Shown here one piece after another: positions 18,088 to 27,429 of a stretch of 64,000 nucleotides of DNA. The notes under the pieces are model-generated. The model did no database searches and was not told where the DNA came from. It saw only the letters and a program-made list of their open reading frames with translations. This stretch comes from Lodderomyces elongisporus (taxonomy: Eukaryota; Ascomycota; Pichiomycetes; Serinales; Debaryomycetaceae), in the NCBI RefSeq assembly GCF_030384665.1, contig NC_083675.1:2104001-2168000 (forward strand), in the 5' to 3' direction. Positions within the stretch are counted from its first letter, which is position 1. The number at the start of each line of letters is the position of its first letter. A program made the position numbers and the translations under genes.

Positions 18088-21000
18088 CTATTTTCTACTA
18101 CTACGCGCAAGAAATTTGGAGTTCAGACCTGTTATTACAGGCAGGGTAGGAGTACTTGATCTTCCTCCTCCAGATCCATTATTACCACCCCCACCACCAT
18201 TACCTCCAGTACTGCTACTAGCATTCGCCATAGACCTGTTCAAGTCTGCTTTTATTCCATTCTCTTTTGTAAAACTAGAACGGCGGTTGTTTGATACTGG
18301 CATGTGAGAGTGCTGCGAAACAGCTAGTTGGGCCGCATGTAGATAACCAGTTTCCGGTGAATTCAGCGGAAGACCGGTGTGTACATTTAGTTCGTTTGGC
18401 GGACTAACTGGCGGTGGTTTCCTTCGTGGCATTGATCTCTGAATTCTACTCTTAAGCATACTTGTCAGCGCTGAATGGTCAGGAGAAACTCTTTGTGACT
18501 TTGCATTTGTCCTGGATTCACCATTCATTTTTTGATTCTTCAGGCTAGGTATCGTCTCCACGTTTCGAATCCTAGCAGGAACTTCTTTCTTTTTGGAAGT
18601 AGGAGAAGGTTCTTGGTGTTTGGCACGCGCTTCTTTTGCAGTTCCCATAGGCACAGGTGCAGGTGCAGGTGTAGGTGCAGGCGCGGCCGCAGGCACAGAT
18701 TTAGTCAGCGATGGATTGTCTTTACCAGCTTCTGCCGCTGCTTTCAATTTATCTCTTTCCATTTCATTGTACTTTGATTTCAATAATGCATCAATCCAGT
18801 GGCTAACGTCCAACTTCTCTACCTCAAAGACAAACACCAGCTCGACTGCAGAAATGACAAATATACCCACAGTGGGTAAAAATTTCGATAGCTTATTTTG
18901 AGATGTAACCAACTCCTGGATACGAATGAATGGAAAATTCAACTTCACGGCCAATATCAATTTATACTCTGATTCTAAATCCTTTCTTGCAAACACTAAG
19001 GCCCTACCGTGAGTGGTGATCACCATTGTTCCAGTTTGCGCTTTGTCTAAAGAAAACATGTTACTAGATTCCATTTCGTCGTCCTTTTTATCACCATGCG
19101 TAATACCCAATTTTCTAAAAAAAGTGTGTTTTGTCAACCTATTGTTGGAATTTGTGGATGGCGTTCTTTCGATATCCAGACTCTTTTTGCTCTTTTTGCT
19201 AGCTGATCGTTTAAGGAAATTGGTTTCTTCCGGTTCAGAGATGGCAACAGTTTCATCTGTATTTTCTTTAGTGTAAACTGGAACTCCATTAACCATTTGC
19301 GATAAAAGGCTAGTTTCAGATCTACTGCGATGAGACTTTGTGGCACCCAAGGAGATTGTTCGTAAAGAGTTGTCGTGTTTGCTTTTAAACGCATCGGCTT
19401 GTTCCTTGTGAACAATCACTGGGCCCACACGAATTATCCTTTCATCGCTATGTTCAAGATGGGAACCCCAAGCTGCTTCCAAAACACCTGGTGGAGTTAC
19501 ATCCATTATATCTGGAGCAGCCGTTACCACTGTCGAATTTGACCGTTCCTTATTCGTAGCATTGTTGGCAGCATTGGTAGCAGTACTGGTGGAGGATGCT
19601 CGTGAATAAGATTGAATTGATGGTCGACCCTTAATTTGTGGCCGTAAAATTTTAGTACCAGGAATGTAATCTGGACGTTGTGTTTTTACTGTTCTCCTTG
19701 GCTCGGCGGAACTATCTCTCAGTGTCGATGGATCTGACCCACTAACTTCCGACCCTGACAGAGGTTTTCTGAGAGCAGCTGCAGCTGCAGATGCTGGATT
19801 TACAGTTTCCGTTGCGGTTAACGGTGCTCCAAATTCTGATTCTTTGGCTGTTACTTGGGCTTTTGCAGATGGTTGTGCAGCTTCGCGTGTCGTCGTCGTA
19901 GATGACTGTTTCTTCTTCGAGCTTGGTGAGCTAATAGCCTTTACCGCATTGGGTACTTTCATAGCATTGGGTACTTTCATCATAGACTTGGCCGTCATTT
20001 TATAAGGACCTAATACTGGAGGCGGCTTTGACCAAATGTCATCAAAATCCTTAAAATTTTTCAGCTGGAAAAAATAGTGGTTTTGTATTTCAGGAATTGT
20101 GGCCCTCTTTGATGGTTGCAACACCAATATTTTTTTTATCAAGTCTCTAATAATATTAGGGAAGCCAGCGCTAAATGCATATTGAAGTTTGGTAATCTTT
20201 TGAAACGTAAGATACTCATTTGTAGCTCTAAATGGAGGTTTCCCTGCAATCATTTGATAAATAATGCATCCAAAAGCCCATATATCACCCGGCTTACCAC
20301 AATATTTGCTTTCGAGTAGCTCGGGTGATACATACTCGGCTGTTCCCACAAATGATTTCGCACGAACGTCAACCGGGTAGTCTTCACTTTCGTCATTCTT
20401 TTTCTCCAAAAGTCGGGCAGTACCAAAATCAGTAAACTGTATCCTCATCTTGTCATCCAAAAGAATATTTTCTGGTTTAATGTCTCTATGAATCACACCA
20501 TTCTCATGCATATAGTTAATGGCGTCGAGGATCTGAGCACCAAAATGTTGTGTACACTCTTCGTTGAGCGTAGTGTATTGTTTGATCAATGAAAGCAATT
20601 CTCCGTTGGCTGCGTAATCCAAAACAAAATAAAGAGAGTCTTTATCTTGAAATGTAAAGTAAAGCGAAATGACTCCCATTCTATTGCTTAATCTATTCAA
20701 TGCATGCTTTTCTATGTTGACATATTTCACTTTTTTCTCCTTGATAATATGTCTCTTGTCCAAAACTTTTATCGCATATTGTTTTGATGTAATTTTATCG
20801 GTAGCCAATATAACAGTGGAATATGAGCCTTCGCCCAATTCTTTCCCAAACTTGAAATCATTGACGCTTCTCCGTATAACAGCTGGTTCGCCGTTTTGCG
20901 AGTAAACTGACTTAACTGCGGCGCCTTTGTTTGCCCACGTGTCATCTCCTCCAGCATCGCTTGGCTGAGCCAAGCTAGCAGAGTTGATACTATCTGAAAG

Positions 21001-21453
21001 GGAGCCATTATCGCCACGCTTTTCAGAAGTTAAATTATTGTCACCACCTTTAAGCAAAGACCTTGGCTCGCCAAGTTTTTTCAAGTCTGATTCTGTGCCT
21101 GGTGTGTCAACAAGGACATTTAGTGAGGAGTTGGTCACCGCTCGTGGGTATCGGGGCCGAAAGTCAAAAGAGTTCATAGACAGTGGAGTCCCCGGCGCAG
21201 TTCTTGCTATGTCGTCCCCAGAATCTCCATTACCTAGCGACGACAAACGAGATGAAATGTGTACCGATGGAAGCTCATGTTGAGCCGAACTAAAGATATA
21301 ACGAGACCCAGCTTGATCTTTCTGAGAATTAAGGCTTTCAACACTTTCATTCTGGTTCGTATAAGATTTGAAAACGCTATCAAGATCGTCAGCCAAATCT
21401 TGTAGACTTGTAGCGTTGTTGTTCGAGTCGTAATCTGATCGTCTAGTGGACAT
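18088..21453 (-). CDS. PKH2: Pkh1/Pkh2-type PDK1 kinase
   Basis: This AGC-family kinase is the fungal PDK1 homologue that phosphorylates the activation loop of Ypk1, Pkc1 and Sch9, responds to sphingoid bases and localises partly to eisosomes. A disordered N-terminal region of about 195 residues precedes the kinase domain: ELGEGSYSTVIL at about 203-214, the lysine in YAIKVLDKR, VIHRDIKPENILL near 320, TDFGTARL near 341, the activation loop with SFVGTAEYVSPELL near 370, and an end near 460. A Ser/Thr/Ala-rich stretch follows, then a PH-like region with TMVITTHGRALVFARKDLE and HWIDALLKSKYNEMERDKL (about 820-910), and a Gly/Ser-rich tail. Length is 1121 residues, like yeast Pkh2 (1081). The PKH2 symbol rather than PKH1 is a judgement, since both belong to one family. 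Confidence 0.93.
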   Translation of the reverse strand: MSTRRSDYDSNNNATSLQDLADDLDSVFKSYTNQNESVESLNSQKDQAGSRYIFSSAQHELPSVHISSRLSSLGNGDSGDDIARTAPGTPLSMNSFDFRPRYPRAVTNSSLNVLVDTPGTESDLKKLGEPRSLLKGGDNNLTSEKRGDNGSLSDSINSASLAQPSDAGGDDTWANKGAAVKSVYSQNGEPAVIRRSVNDFKFGKELGEGSYSTVILATDKITSKQYAIKVLDKRHIIKEKKVKYVNIEKHALNRLSNRMGVISLYFTFQDKDSLYFVLDYAANGELLSLIKQYTTLNEECTQHFGAQILDAINYMHENGVIHRDIKPENILLDDKMRIQFTDFGTARLLEKKNDESEDYPVDVRAKSFVGTAEYVSPELLESKYCGKPGDIWAFGCIIYQMIAGKPPFRATNEYLTFQKITKLQYAFSAGFPNIIRDLIKKILVLQPSKRATIPEIQNHYFFQLKNFKDFDDIWSKPPPVLGPYKMTAKSMMKVPNAMKVPNAVKAISSPSSKKKQSSTTTTREAAQPSAKAQVTAKESEFGAPLTATETVNPASAAAAALRKPLSGSEVSGSDPSTLRDSSAEPRRTVKTQRPDYIPGTKILRPQIKGRPSIQSYSRASSTSTATNAANNATNKERSNSTVVTAAPDIMDVTPPGVLEAAWGSHLEHSDERIIRVGPVIVHKEQADAFKSKHDNSLRTISLGATKSHRSRSETSLLSQMVNGVPVYTKENTDETVAISEPEETNFLKRSASKKSKKSLDIERTPSTNSNNRLTKHTFFRKLGITHGDKKDDEMESSNMFSLDKAQTGTMVITTHGRALVFARKDLESEYKLILAVKLNFPFIRIQELVTSQNKLSKFLPTVGIFVISAVELVFVFEVEKLDVSHWIDALLKSKYNEMERDKLKAAAEAGKDNPSLTKSVPAAAPAPTPAPAPVPMGTAKEARAKHQEPSPTSKKKEVPARIRNVETIPSLKNQKMNGESRTNAKSQRVSPDHSALTSMLKSRIQRSMPRRKPPPVSPPNELNVHTGLPLNSPETGYLHAAQLAVSQHSHMPVSNNRRSSFTKENGIKADLNRSMANASSSTGGNGGGGGNNGSGGGRSSTPTLPVITGLNSKFLARSSRK

Positions 21454-22757
21454 ATGTGTCTGTAAAAAATGCGGTCAAGGCAGAAGAGGAAACAAAATTG
21501 GCGGTAATAGTAATAAAAGTTGTCTAGGAGTGGTTATCTTTTGCTTATTATGAACCTAAGGGTGCAAAGGTCTAGTAGTGTAGTGGTATATATATAAATA
21601 TATATATATATATTTATAATTAATGTAATAATGCAATTGCGGAATAGTATAAAAGTGGAAATGTGGAAAGGTGGACAAAATTCAATTGTGCATTGCTTTC
21701 TGAACTTCTTTGGCAACAAACTTTCTTTTTTTTTAAAAAAAAAACAACAGCAATCTGAAACACCTTTCGGTATAACTTCGAGATTGTTCGTTTAGGCTAA
21801 GTAAGTTTCGAGAAAGTTTGAATTTAGATGGTTGACTTTTTGTTTTCCTAGTCTCTTGAATACAAAAGACTCGATAAGTGTGTGTATATATCTAAGGGGA
21901 AAATGAAATCTAAAAAACGGAACTCCCAAAAAATAAACAAAAATAACCAAAGGAAAATGTATAATCAGAATTTAGATTGTATTTGCACAGCCGGTTCCAG
22001 GTCAGATTGGGTGCTTACTTTTAATTTTTCTTTTTTTAGGTGGAAATGCAAAATGTGGAAGTGGGCTTGTTTTGTGAGTTTTTTGTTAAAGCAATTGTAT
22101 ATATCAAGGTTTGGCTTATTTGTTTTGACCTAGTAATTATTGTAAATTGTATAGAGTCAAAGCGTTGTTCGTGGTTGTTGTCTCTCCTTTTATCGAGGAT
22201 TTGTGATTTATTTGTAAAGTTGCTGAAAAAAACAAAACATGTAGAACCCGCATGCACGCCCGCTACTCACACACACTCTCTCCCTCTCTTTCTATTTATC
22301 TTTCTGCCCCCTTTTCTCTCCTCCCCCCCCAAAAAAAAGCTCGTTCTTTCCTTACACCCTCCCCCCACTAAAAAAAAAAAAAATAAAAAAAATAAAACCA
22401 AAAAAGATAAAAAGATACAAAGATACAAAGATACAGAGATAGAGAGAGAGGAAACGCGAGAGAACGAGAGACAAAAAGATAGAGAGACAGAGACAGAGAC
22501 AAAGACAAAGACAAAGAGGGAAACAAATGCATTATACTTGAATTAGAGTAAAAAACAACTTTAAACTATTTACATTTATTGGATGGAATCAGCATGAATT
22601 GAAACATCTAAAGCAATCAAGGACATTGTTGAACCAAAGAGAGAATAAAGAATCACATTTACATTTAGATATATATACAAATATATATACATAAACATAC
22701 ACTAACAGATATATATTTATATTTATATTTTCTTCCCACAGTAAAAGGAATGAATCC
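21454..22757. promoter_or_regulatory. Shared divergent promoter region PKH / AVO1
   Basis: The 1.3-kb region contains AT tracts at 21587-21615, a C-rich/A-rich stretch at 22300-22400, a purine run at 22435-22520 and TATA-like sequence at 22664-22730. Near its right end a CACTAAC (22700-22706) and a T-rich TTTTCTTCCCACAG ending at 22741 look like a branch point and 3' splice site. Between here and the AVO1 start is a three-codon upstream frame. No protein gene is seen. Confidence 0.5.
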
Positions 22758-22761
22758 ATGA
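22750..22761 (+). promoter_or_regulatory. Three-codon uORF overlapping the AVO1 start
   Basis: ATG AAT CCA TGA: the uORF stop codon TGA shares bases with the AVO1 start codon (CCATGAC), a stop-start overlap. A scanning ribosome would meet this ATG eight bases before the main one. Confidence 0.75.
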
Positions 22762-25700
22762 CTTTCCCATTAGAACAATCTCAACTACTACTACATCTTC
22801 GGACTACCTACTTGTGTTTAGGAGAAGACTCTGAGTATTTTGGCCGGATTATTTCTAATGAAACCTGCAACACACAAGAACAGTTCGGAGAATCGCAATT
22901 TTCCCATTCTCCGCCCATTACTTTCGAAACCGACCTACAACATCAATCACATGGAGCTGTTTTTGGCGCTTCTACGGCATATGAAAATAGGATTTCTCGA
23001 AAAACCAAAGCGAAAAGGGGAACCAAACGAGAATCTAGTCGAAGTAGGAGATTTTCAGAAAAGGATGTTGAACTGATAAACCCGTCTATCGATGAACGAG
23101 ATGAACACCATAATTCTAATGAGATGCAAAATTTGAATGATTCAGACCCTTCACACGAAATGATAGGAACTCATGAATTTTATCTTGATCAAAACGAGAT
23201 CCGCGACTCCTCAACCCCCCGCGAAGCATCTGTGGAAGTGCCACAAGAAAAAGGTGGATGGGTTGCTAGAAATATCAATTTTGGTCTGCGAAATCATGCA
23301 AAGAGCCCACCAACTGACAACCAAAATCGATCAAAAATCGCAAACTTTAGACCGAAAACCAATTTTCCAATTTCAAAACTTTTCCACCCCATTAGGCGTG
23401 CTACTTCGGATTCTGATAGCAGCGACGACGATCCGACGAAAAGGAGAACTGCATTACCTAGCAACGGACCGAAGTTGCCGAAAAGGTTGGAGAACAATAG
23501 AGAGGATCGGTCTTCTACAATAATAGAAGGAAACGAATCCTCTACAGATATTGCAACTATTGACAGTGATTTTGGGGTTCCAGTGGACTCCAAGGGTCAA
23601 GTGCTAAACAATCTGTATAATCTGTCTTTTGCGTCTAATACAAAAAACTACTCGAATTCCAAGCACAAATTTAAACACAACTCAAAATCCAAATCCAAAT
23701 CCAATTCCAATTCTAAATCTAAAACCAAATCGACTGTGAATGACACTGATAATTACAATACAACATATGACGAATCATTTCAATCTGATGAACAGGAAAC
23801 CGATACAGAGGAAGAATTAGAAGAAGAGGCCGATGACGACGACGACGAAGATGAATATCAAGAAGGCGCAGACGATGATGATGAGGAAGATGAGTACTCT
23901 AACGACCTGGAATTTACGGACTTGGATCAAGACTCGCTTTTAGATTCGACCCTTATGTCCGAGACATTTAATTCTGGAGCAGAAGAAGTCACAACGTCAG
24001 GTAATGAACCAATATTAAACTATGGAAACCAGAGAGGGGATCAAAAACCACGTTCAAATACTATAGGCGACAATACAGTACCGCGCAACTATGACACCAA
24101 TTTCTTGGAGAGTCAAACCTCTTCTGCTGAGTTGACTTCCTTCCGCAACAGAGCATTTACGAATTTGTCCATGACACCTGCACCAACATTGACTTTTACC
24201 AAACGCGATCCAAAGCAAATGACTGCCGCAGCTACAACAGCAACAACAACAACAACAACAACAGCAGCAGCAGCAGCTTCCCCAACCTCTGTGTTATCTT
24301 CGTTGCCATCAAATAAAGTTTCAAAATTGAGTTTGGTATTCAATTCGAAGCTCAAATCTCCAAATACCAATCCACTTCAGTTTTATGGATTTGTTGGACG
24401 AGTCGACACAGCTACACAGTCATCTGCAACAGTTAATGTGTTTGTCCCACCAAGGACAGCTCCCGTGATTCGTGATCTCAAACTCAACAGTCTGGCTTCC
24501 ATTTCTGACTGCATAGGCTTTATATTGTACACATTATTTGCCGGATTAAACATAAAGGATGTCAAGGACTTTACTAATTTGGACCCAAACACGTGGCGAC
24601 TAGAACTCGTGGATGAGGATGGTGATACTTACGGAGCTTTTGGAATTTTAGATAGAGGAAGGGCTTTTTCTTCTTACAACTGCCCAAGAGATATTGCTCT
24701 TTGTAAAGTTGAAAATCCAGCCGAAGTGCGCAAGAATGAAAGGGATACACCAATATTGCCGGAAGTGAAGGATGCCATAGAGCAGGCTAAAAATACTGAA
24801 CAAACTTTGCAAGATGGTGAACGTCCAGCCGTAGCGCTGAGGGCAACACTGCATCTGGGTATGAAACATGGCGCGGGTTTGGGTCTGGATCTGGGTCTAG
24901 GCCAGAGTAGTATTCCAGAGGAAAAGTTTCTGATTATGGTATATGAGTATGATAGTAGTGGAATTCCGGAAAAAGTTGCGTTCTCGGCTCCAAGGGTATA
25001 TAATATGGGACAAGTGTTGAAAGAGTTTTGTTCGAGCAGGGGGCTAATCACAGCAAAGTATAGATTTAAGGTGCAAACTCAGCACGTTTCGCAAACCCGT
25101 TTTGTAAAGGATGTTGAAATGTGTGGTGATCTTCCACTGAGGGAACTAGTGTTGGTTCCTTCTGATTTTAGTCTCGTAACCGGCAATTCCTTATTTAATA
25201 ACAGTGCTGGCAAGGCAACCTCGAATATAACACCTGCTGAGCTCACATTACCCCGTATCACACCAACAAATGATCAATTGGGAAGAAAAGATGAGATTGA
25301 AGACAACGCAATGTTAACCCATGATGTGAGTGCGATTTCCAAGAGGCCAGTTCGTGAGGGGACTAACTCTTCTGTTATTAAAGGTAATTCGGCCAATACA
25401 AACAAGTACTTGGAAGAGCTTATTTCTGGATTCAACCCGCAGTTGCCAATTAATACCAACTCCATATATTTCAAATGGACGGTAACAAAGACGAATAGCA
25501 AGATGAAGAAAATGAAGTTGAAAACGTATAATCAAAGAATGTTTATAATTGACGGTGACTATATACATTTGACTCCACCTGACTATTTAAATAGCGGAAC
25601 TGAACCAGGAGGTGGTCTCGGCCAGCATCACAACTTTAACCACCATAATCTCAATCACCAATATATAAGGAGTGCACGTAAGCAGCTGTTGAAAACATAT

Positions 25701-25928
25701 TCTTTCCATATAACTCAAGTGTTGAGACTGAAACAGTATTCAAAATCACCTGATCATTTTCGAATCCTCGTGCAGAAACAACAGTTTGATAATGGCACTG
25801 CAATTTTATCGAAAGAAATGATGAAGAAATTCTACTTGATTGCACAATCAGAATCTGAATGTTGTGAGATTATAAGTAAACTCAAGTGGGTGCTTCAAGT
25901 TTACAAGCTGTCAACCTCGGAGATTTAA
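22758..25928 (+). CDS. AVO1: Avo1, SIN1-type subunit of TOR complex 2
   Basis: Avo1 is the SIN1 homologue that holds substrates such as Ypk1 to TORC2 at the plasma membrane. Visible order: a conserved N-terminus (QSQLLLHLRTTYLCLGEDSEYFGRIIS); a long disordered region with KSKSNSNSKSK repeats and an acidic block (EEELEEEADDDDDEDEYQ, near residue 355); the CRIM substrate-binding domain about 517-660 (NPLQFYGFVGRV, LNSLASISDCIGFILYTLF, TWRLELVDEDGDTYGAFG); a Ras-binding-like region about 720-815; and a C-terminal PH domain about 895-1055 (IYFKWTVTK, RMFIIDGDYIHLTP, YSFHITQVLRLKQY). The start at 22758 gives a complete SIN1-like N-terminus. The divergent neighbour PKH acts on the same AGC kinase targets. 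Confidence 0.95.
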   Translation: MTFPLEQSQLLLHLRTTYLCLGEDSEYFGRIISNETCNTQEQFGESQFSHSPPITFETDLQHQSHGAVFGASTAYENRISRKTKAKRGTKRESSRSRRFSEKDVELINPSIDERDEHHNSNEMQNLNDSDPSHEMIGTHEFYLDQNEIRDSSTPREASVEVPQEKGGWVARNINFGLRNHAKSPPTDNQNRSKIANFRPKTNFPISKLFHPIRRATSDSDSSDDDPTKRRTALPSNGPKLPKRLENNREDRSSTIIEGNESSTDIATIDSDFGVPVDSKGQVLNNLYNLSFASNTKNYSNSKHKFKHNSKSKSKSNSNSKSKTKSTVNDTDNYNTTYDESFQSDEQETDTEEELEEEADDDDDEDEYQEGADDDDEEDEYSNDLEFTDLDQDSLLDSTLMSETFNSGAEEVTTSGNEPILNYGNQRGDQKPRSNTIGDNTVPRNYDTNFLESQTSSAELTSFRNRAFTNLSMTPAPTLTFTKRDPKQMTAAATTATTTTTTTAAAAASPTSVLSSLPSNKVSKLSLVFNSKLKSPNTNPLQFYGFVGRVDTATQSSATVNVFVPPRTAPVIRDLKLNSLASISDCIGFILYTLFAGLNIKDVKDFTNLDPNTWRLELVDEDGDTYGAFGILDRGRAFSSYNCPRDIALCKVENPAEVRKNERDTPILPEVKDAIEQAKNTEQTLQDGERPAVALRATLHLGMKHGAGLGLDLGLGQSSIPEEKFLIMVYEYDSSGIPEKVAFSAPRVYNMGQVLKEFCSSRGLITAKYRFKVQTQHVSQTRFVKDVEMCGDLPLRELVLVPSDFSLVTGNSLFNNSAGKATSNITPAELTLPRITPTNDQLGRKDEIEDNAMLTHDVSAISKRPVREGTNSSVIKGNSANTNKYLEELISGFNPQLPINTNSIYFKWTVTKTNSKMKKMKLKTYNQRMFIIDGDYIHLTPPDYLNSGTEPGGGLGQHHNFNHHNLNHQYIRSARKQLLKTYSFHITQVLRLKQYSKSPDHFRILVQKQQFDNGTAILSKEMMKKFYLIAQSESECCEIISKLKWVLQVYKLSTSEI

Positions 25929-26390
25929 TTCGATAGAGCGATAGAACAAGAGAGCAACAGAACAAAGAAAAAAGTAGAAAAGTAGAAAATCAACAAGACG
26001 AAAGTTTGTATTTATATTATAATAATCTGAAACTTATATTTGCCAGTTTTGAATTGTAAAGTTTCCGTTTAGTTGAATATAAAATGTAAGAAGCTAGGTC
26101 TTACTTCTGTTATTTATTTGCCAAACCCCCAATTCAAGCACACATTATTATCTTTTTTGGTTTGCATTTTTTTTTTGGTTAGCGCGACATTATTTTAAAT
26201 ACACAATAATATCATTATACCTATATATATCTTTATAATATTACAGAAGAACATAGATTTAGTGTGTACAAAGATATCATGCGATGCCATAAAAGCGCAT
26301 CTCTTGCAACCTCTGTTTCGTTAGATATACTACAATTACTCGACTCTATAGCAACACCTTCACCCCTTTTTCCTTCGTCTTTCTTTCAAT
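25929..26390. other. Intergenic: AVO1 3' region and REX4 promoter
   Basis: AT-rich spacer between two genes on the same strand. GCGATG at 26281-26286, about 105 bp before REX4, is a partial PAC-like match. I see nothing else. Confidence 0.45.
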
Positions 26391-27230
26391 ATGAGCGAAT
26401 TATCACTGAATTGGAAGAAGCTTAGTTCTAAAATAAGCAAGAAGCCTTCTCAAACTCGACCGTCACTGGCAAAGAGTAAGACACAAGGAGGACAAAATGT
26501 CATGAAGACCTCGAGGGTTTCCAAAGCCCTTCTTATAAATGTCAATTCTCATTATTCAGCATCATCACAATCATCACCATCATCTAAAGACAAAAGTTCT
26601 TTGGCTTCACGAAATGCAAGCTCGATTCAAAAAATGCTTTGGACAAGAGACAACAACTTTAAAGCTCAAGTGGATGCCGAAGTAATCGTAAATTCACCGG
26701 ACGACAAGAGGCTAGAGCCAGGAAAGTATTTGGCCATGGATTGTGAATTTGTTGGTATTGGCAAAGATGGAGAGCATAACGCACTTGCACGGGTATCAAT
26801 TGTTAACTTTTTTGGACATGTGATAATGGACGAATATGTACGACCAAAAGCAAGAGTAACAGATTTTCGAACTTCAATTTCAGGCGTGGCACCGTGGCAT
26901 TTAAAAGATGCCACCCCTTTTGATGATGTACAAAAGAAAGTTAGTGCTTTAATCAAAGATCGAATTCTTGTTGGGCATGCCATAGCCAATGACCTTGAAT
27001 GTTTGCAACTAAGTCATCCAAGAAGAATGTTGAGAGATACTGTATCGTGTTCCGAATATAGAAAAGTAGCTGGAGGTAGATCACCTAGTTTGAGGAAATT
27101 AATGCAACATTTTTTCAAAATAAATATACAGGATGGTGAACATAGCTCTGTTGAAGATGCACGAGCGACAATGCTTTTATTCAGGCGTGCAAAGGATGAT
27201 ATAGAGAGGAACATGGAAAGAAGAAACTGA
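26391..27230 (+). CDS. REX4: Rex4, DEDDh 3'-5' exoribonuclease-like rRNA processing factor
   Basis: Rex4 is a nucleolar member of the RNase D/REX group implicated in pre-rRNA processing balance at ITS1. A basic Ser/Lys N-terminal region of about 100 residues precedes the exonuclease domain: Exo I is YLAMDCEFVGIG with D117 and E119; then EYVRPKARVTDFRTSISGVAPWHL; Exo II is LVGHAIANDLECLQL with an Asp near 201; Exo III is EHSSVEDARATMLLF with His and Asp near 249 and 254. Length is 279 residues against 289 in yeast. The first ATG of the frame is used. Convergent with IRA2. Confidence 0.96.
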   Translation: MSELSLNWKKLSSKISKKPSQTRPSLAKSKTQGGQNVMKTSRVSKALLINVNSHYSASSQSSPSSKDKSSLASRNASSIQKMLWTRDNNFKAQVDAEVIVNSPDDKRLEPGKYLAMDCEFVGIGKDGEHNALARVSIVNFFGHVIMDEYVRPKARVTDFRTSISGVAPWHLKDATPFDDVQKKVSALIKDRILVGHAIANDLECLQLSHPRRMLRDTVSCSEYRKVAGGRSPSLRKLMQHFFKINIQDGEHSSVEDARATMLLFRRAKDDIERNMERRN

Positions 27231-27429
27231 ATCTATCAAAAATTTGAATATATTTTCAACCCTTTTATTTTATTATCAAGTAGTTCAATTTCATAAACAA
27301 TCATTACTCGTATACCTCTATTTAATTTCCATTTTTTTTTTTCTTTTTTTTTTTCTTTTTCTTTTTCTTTTTTTTTCTTAATTTTGCTTCCTCAATATAT
27401 ACTAATTTTCTTCACCTACTATAAGCAAA

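Noticed and set aside
24113..24370. Val/Ala-rich minus-strand frame inside AVO1
   Set aside because: It is the complement of the ACA/GCA repeat coding Thr/Ala in AVO1.
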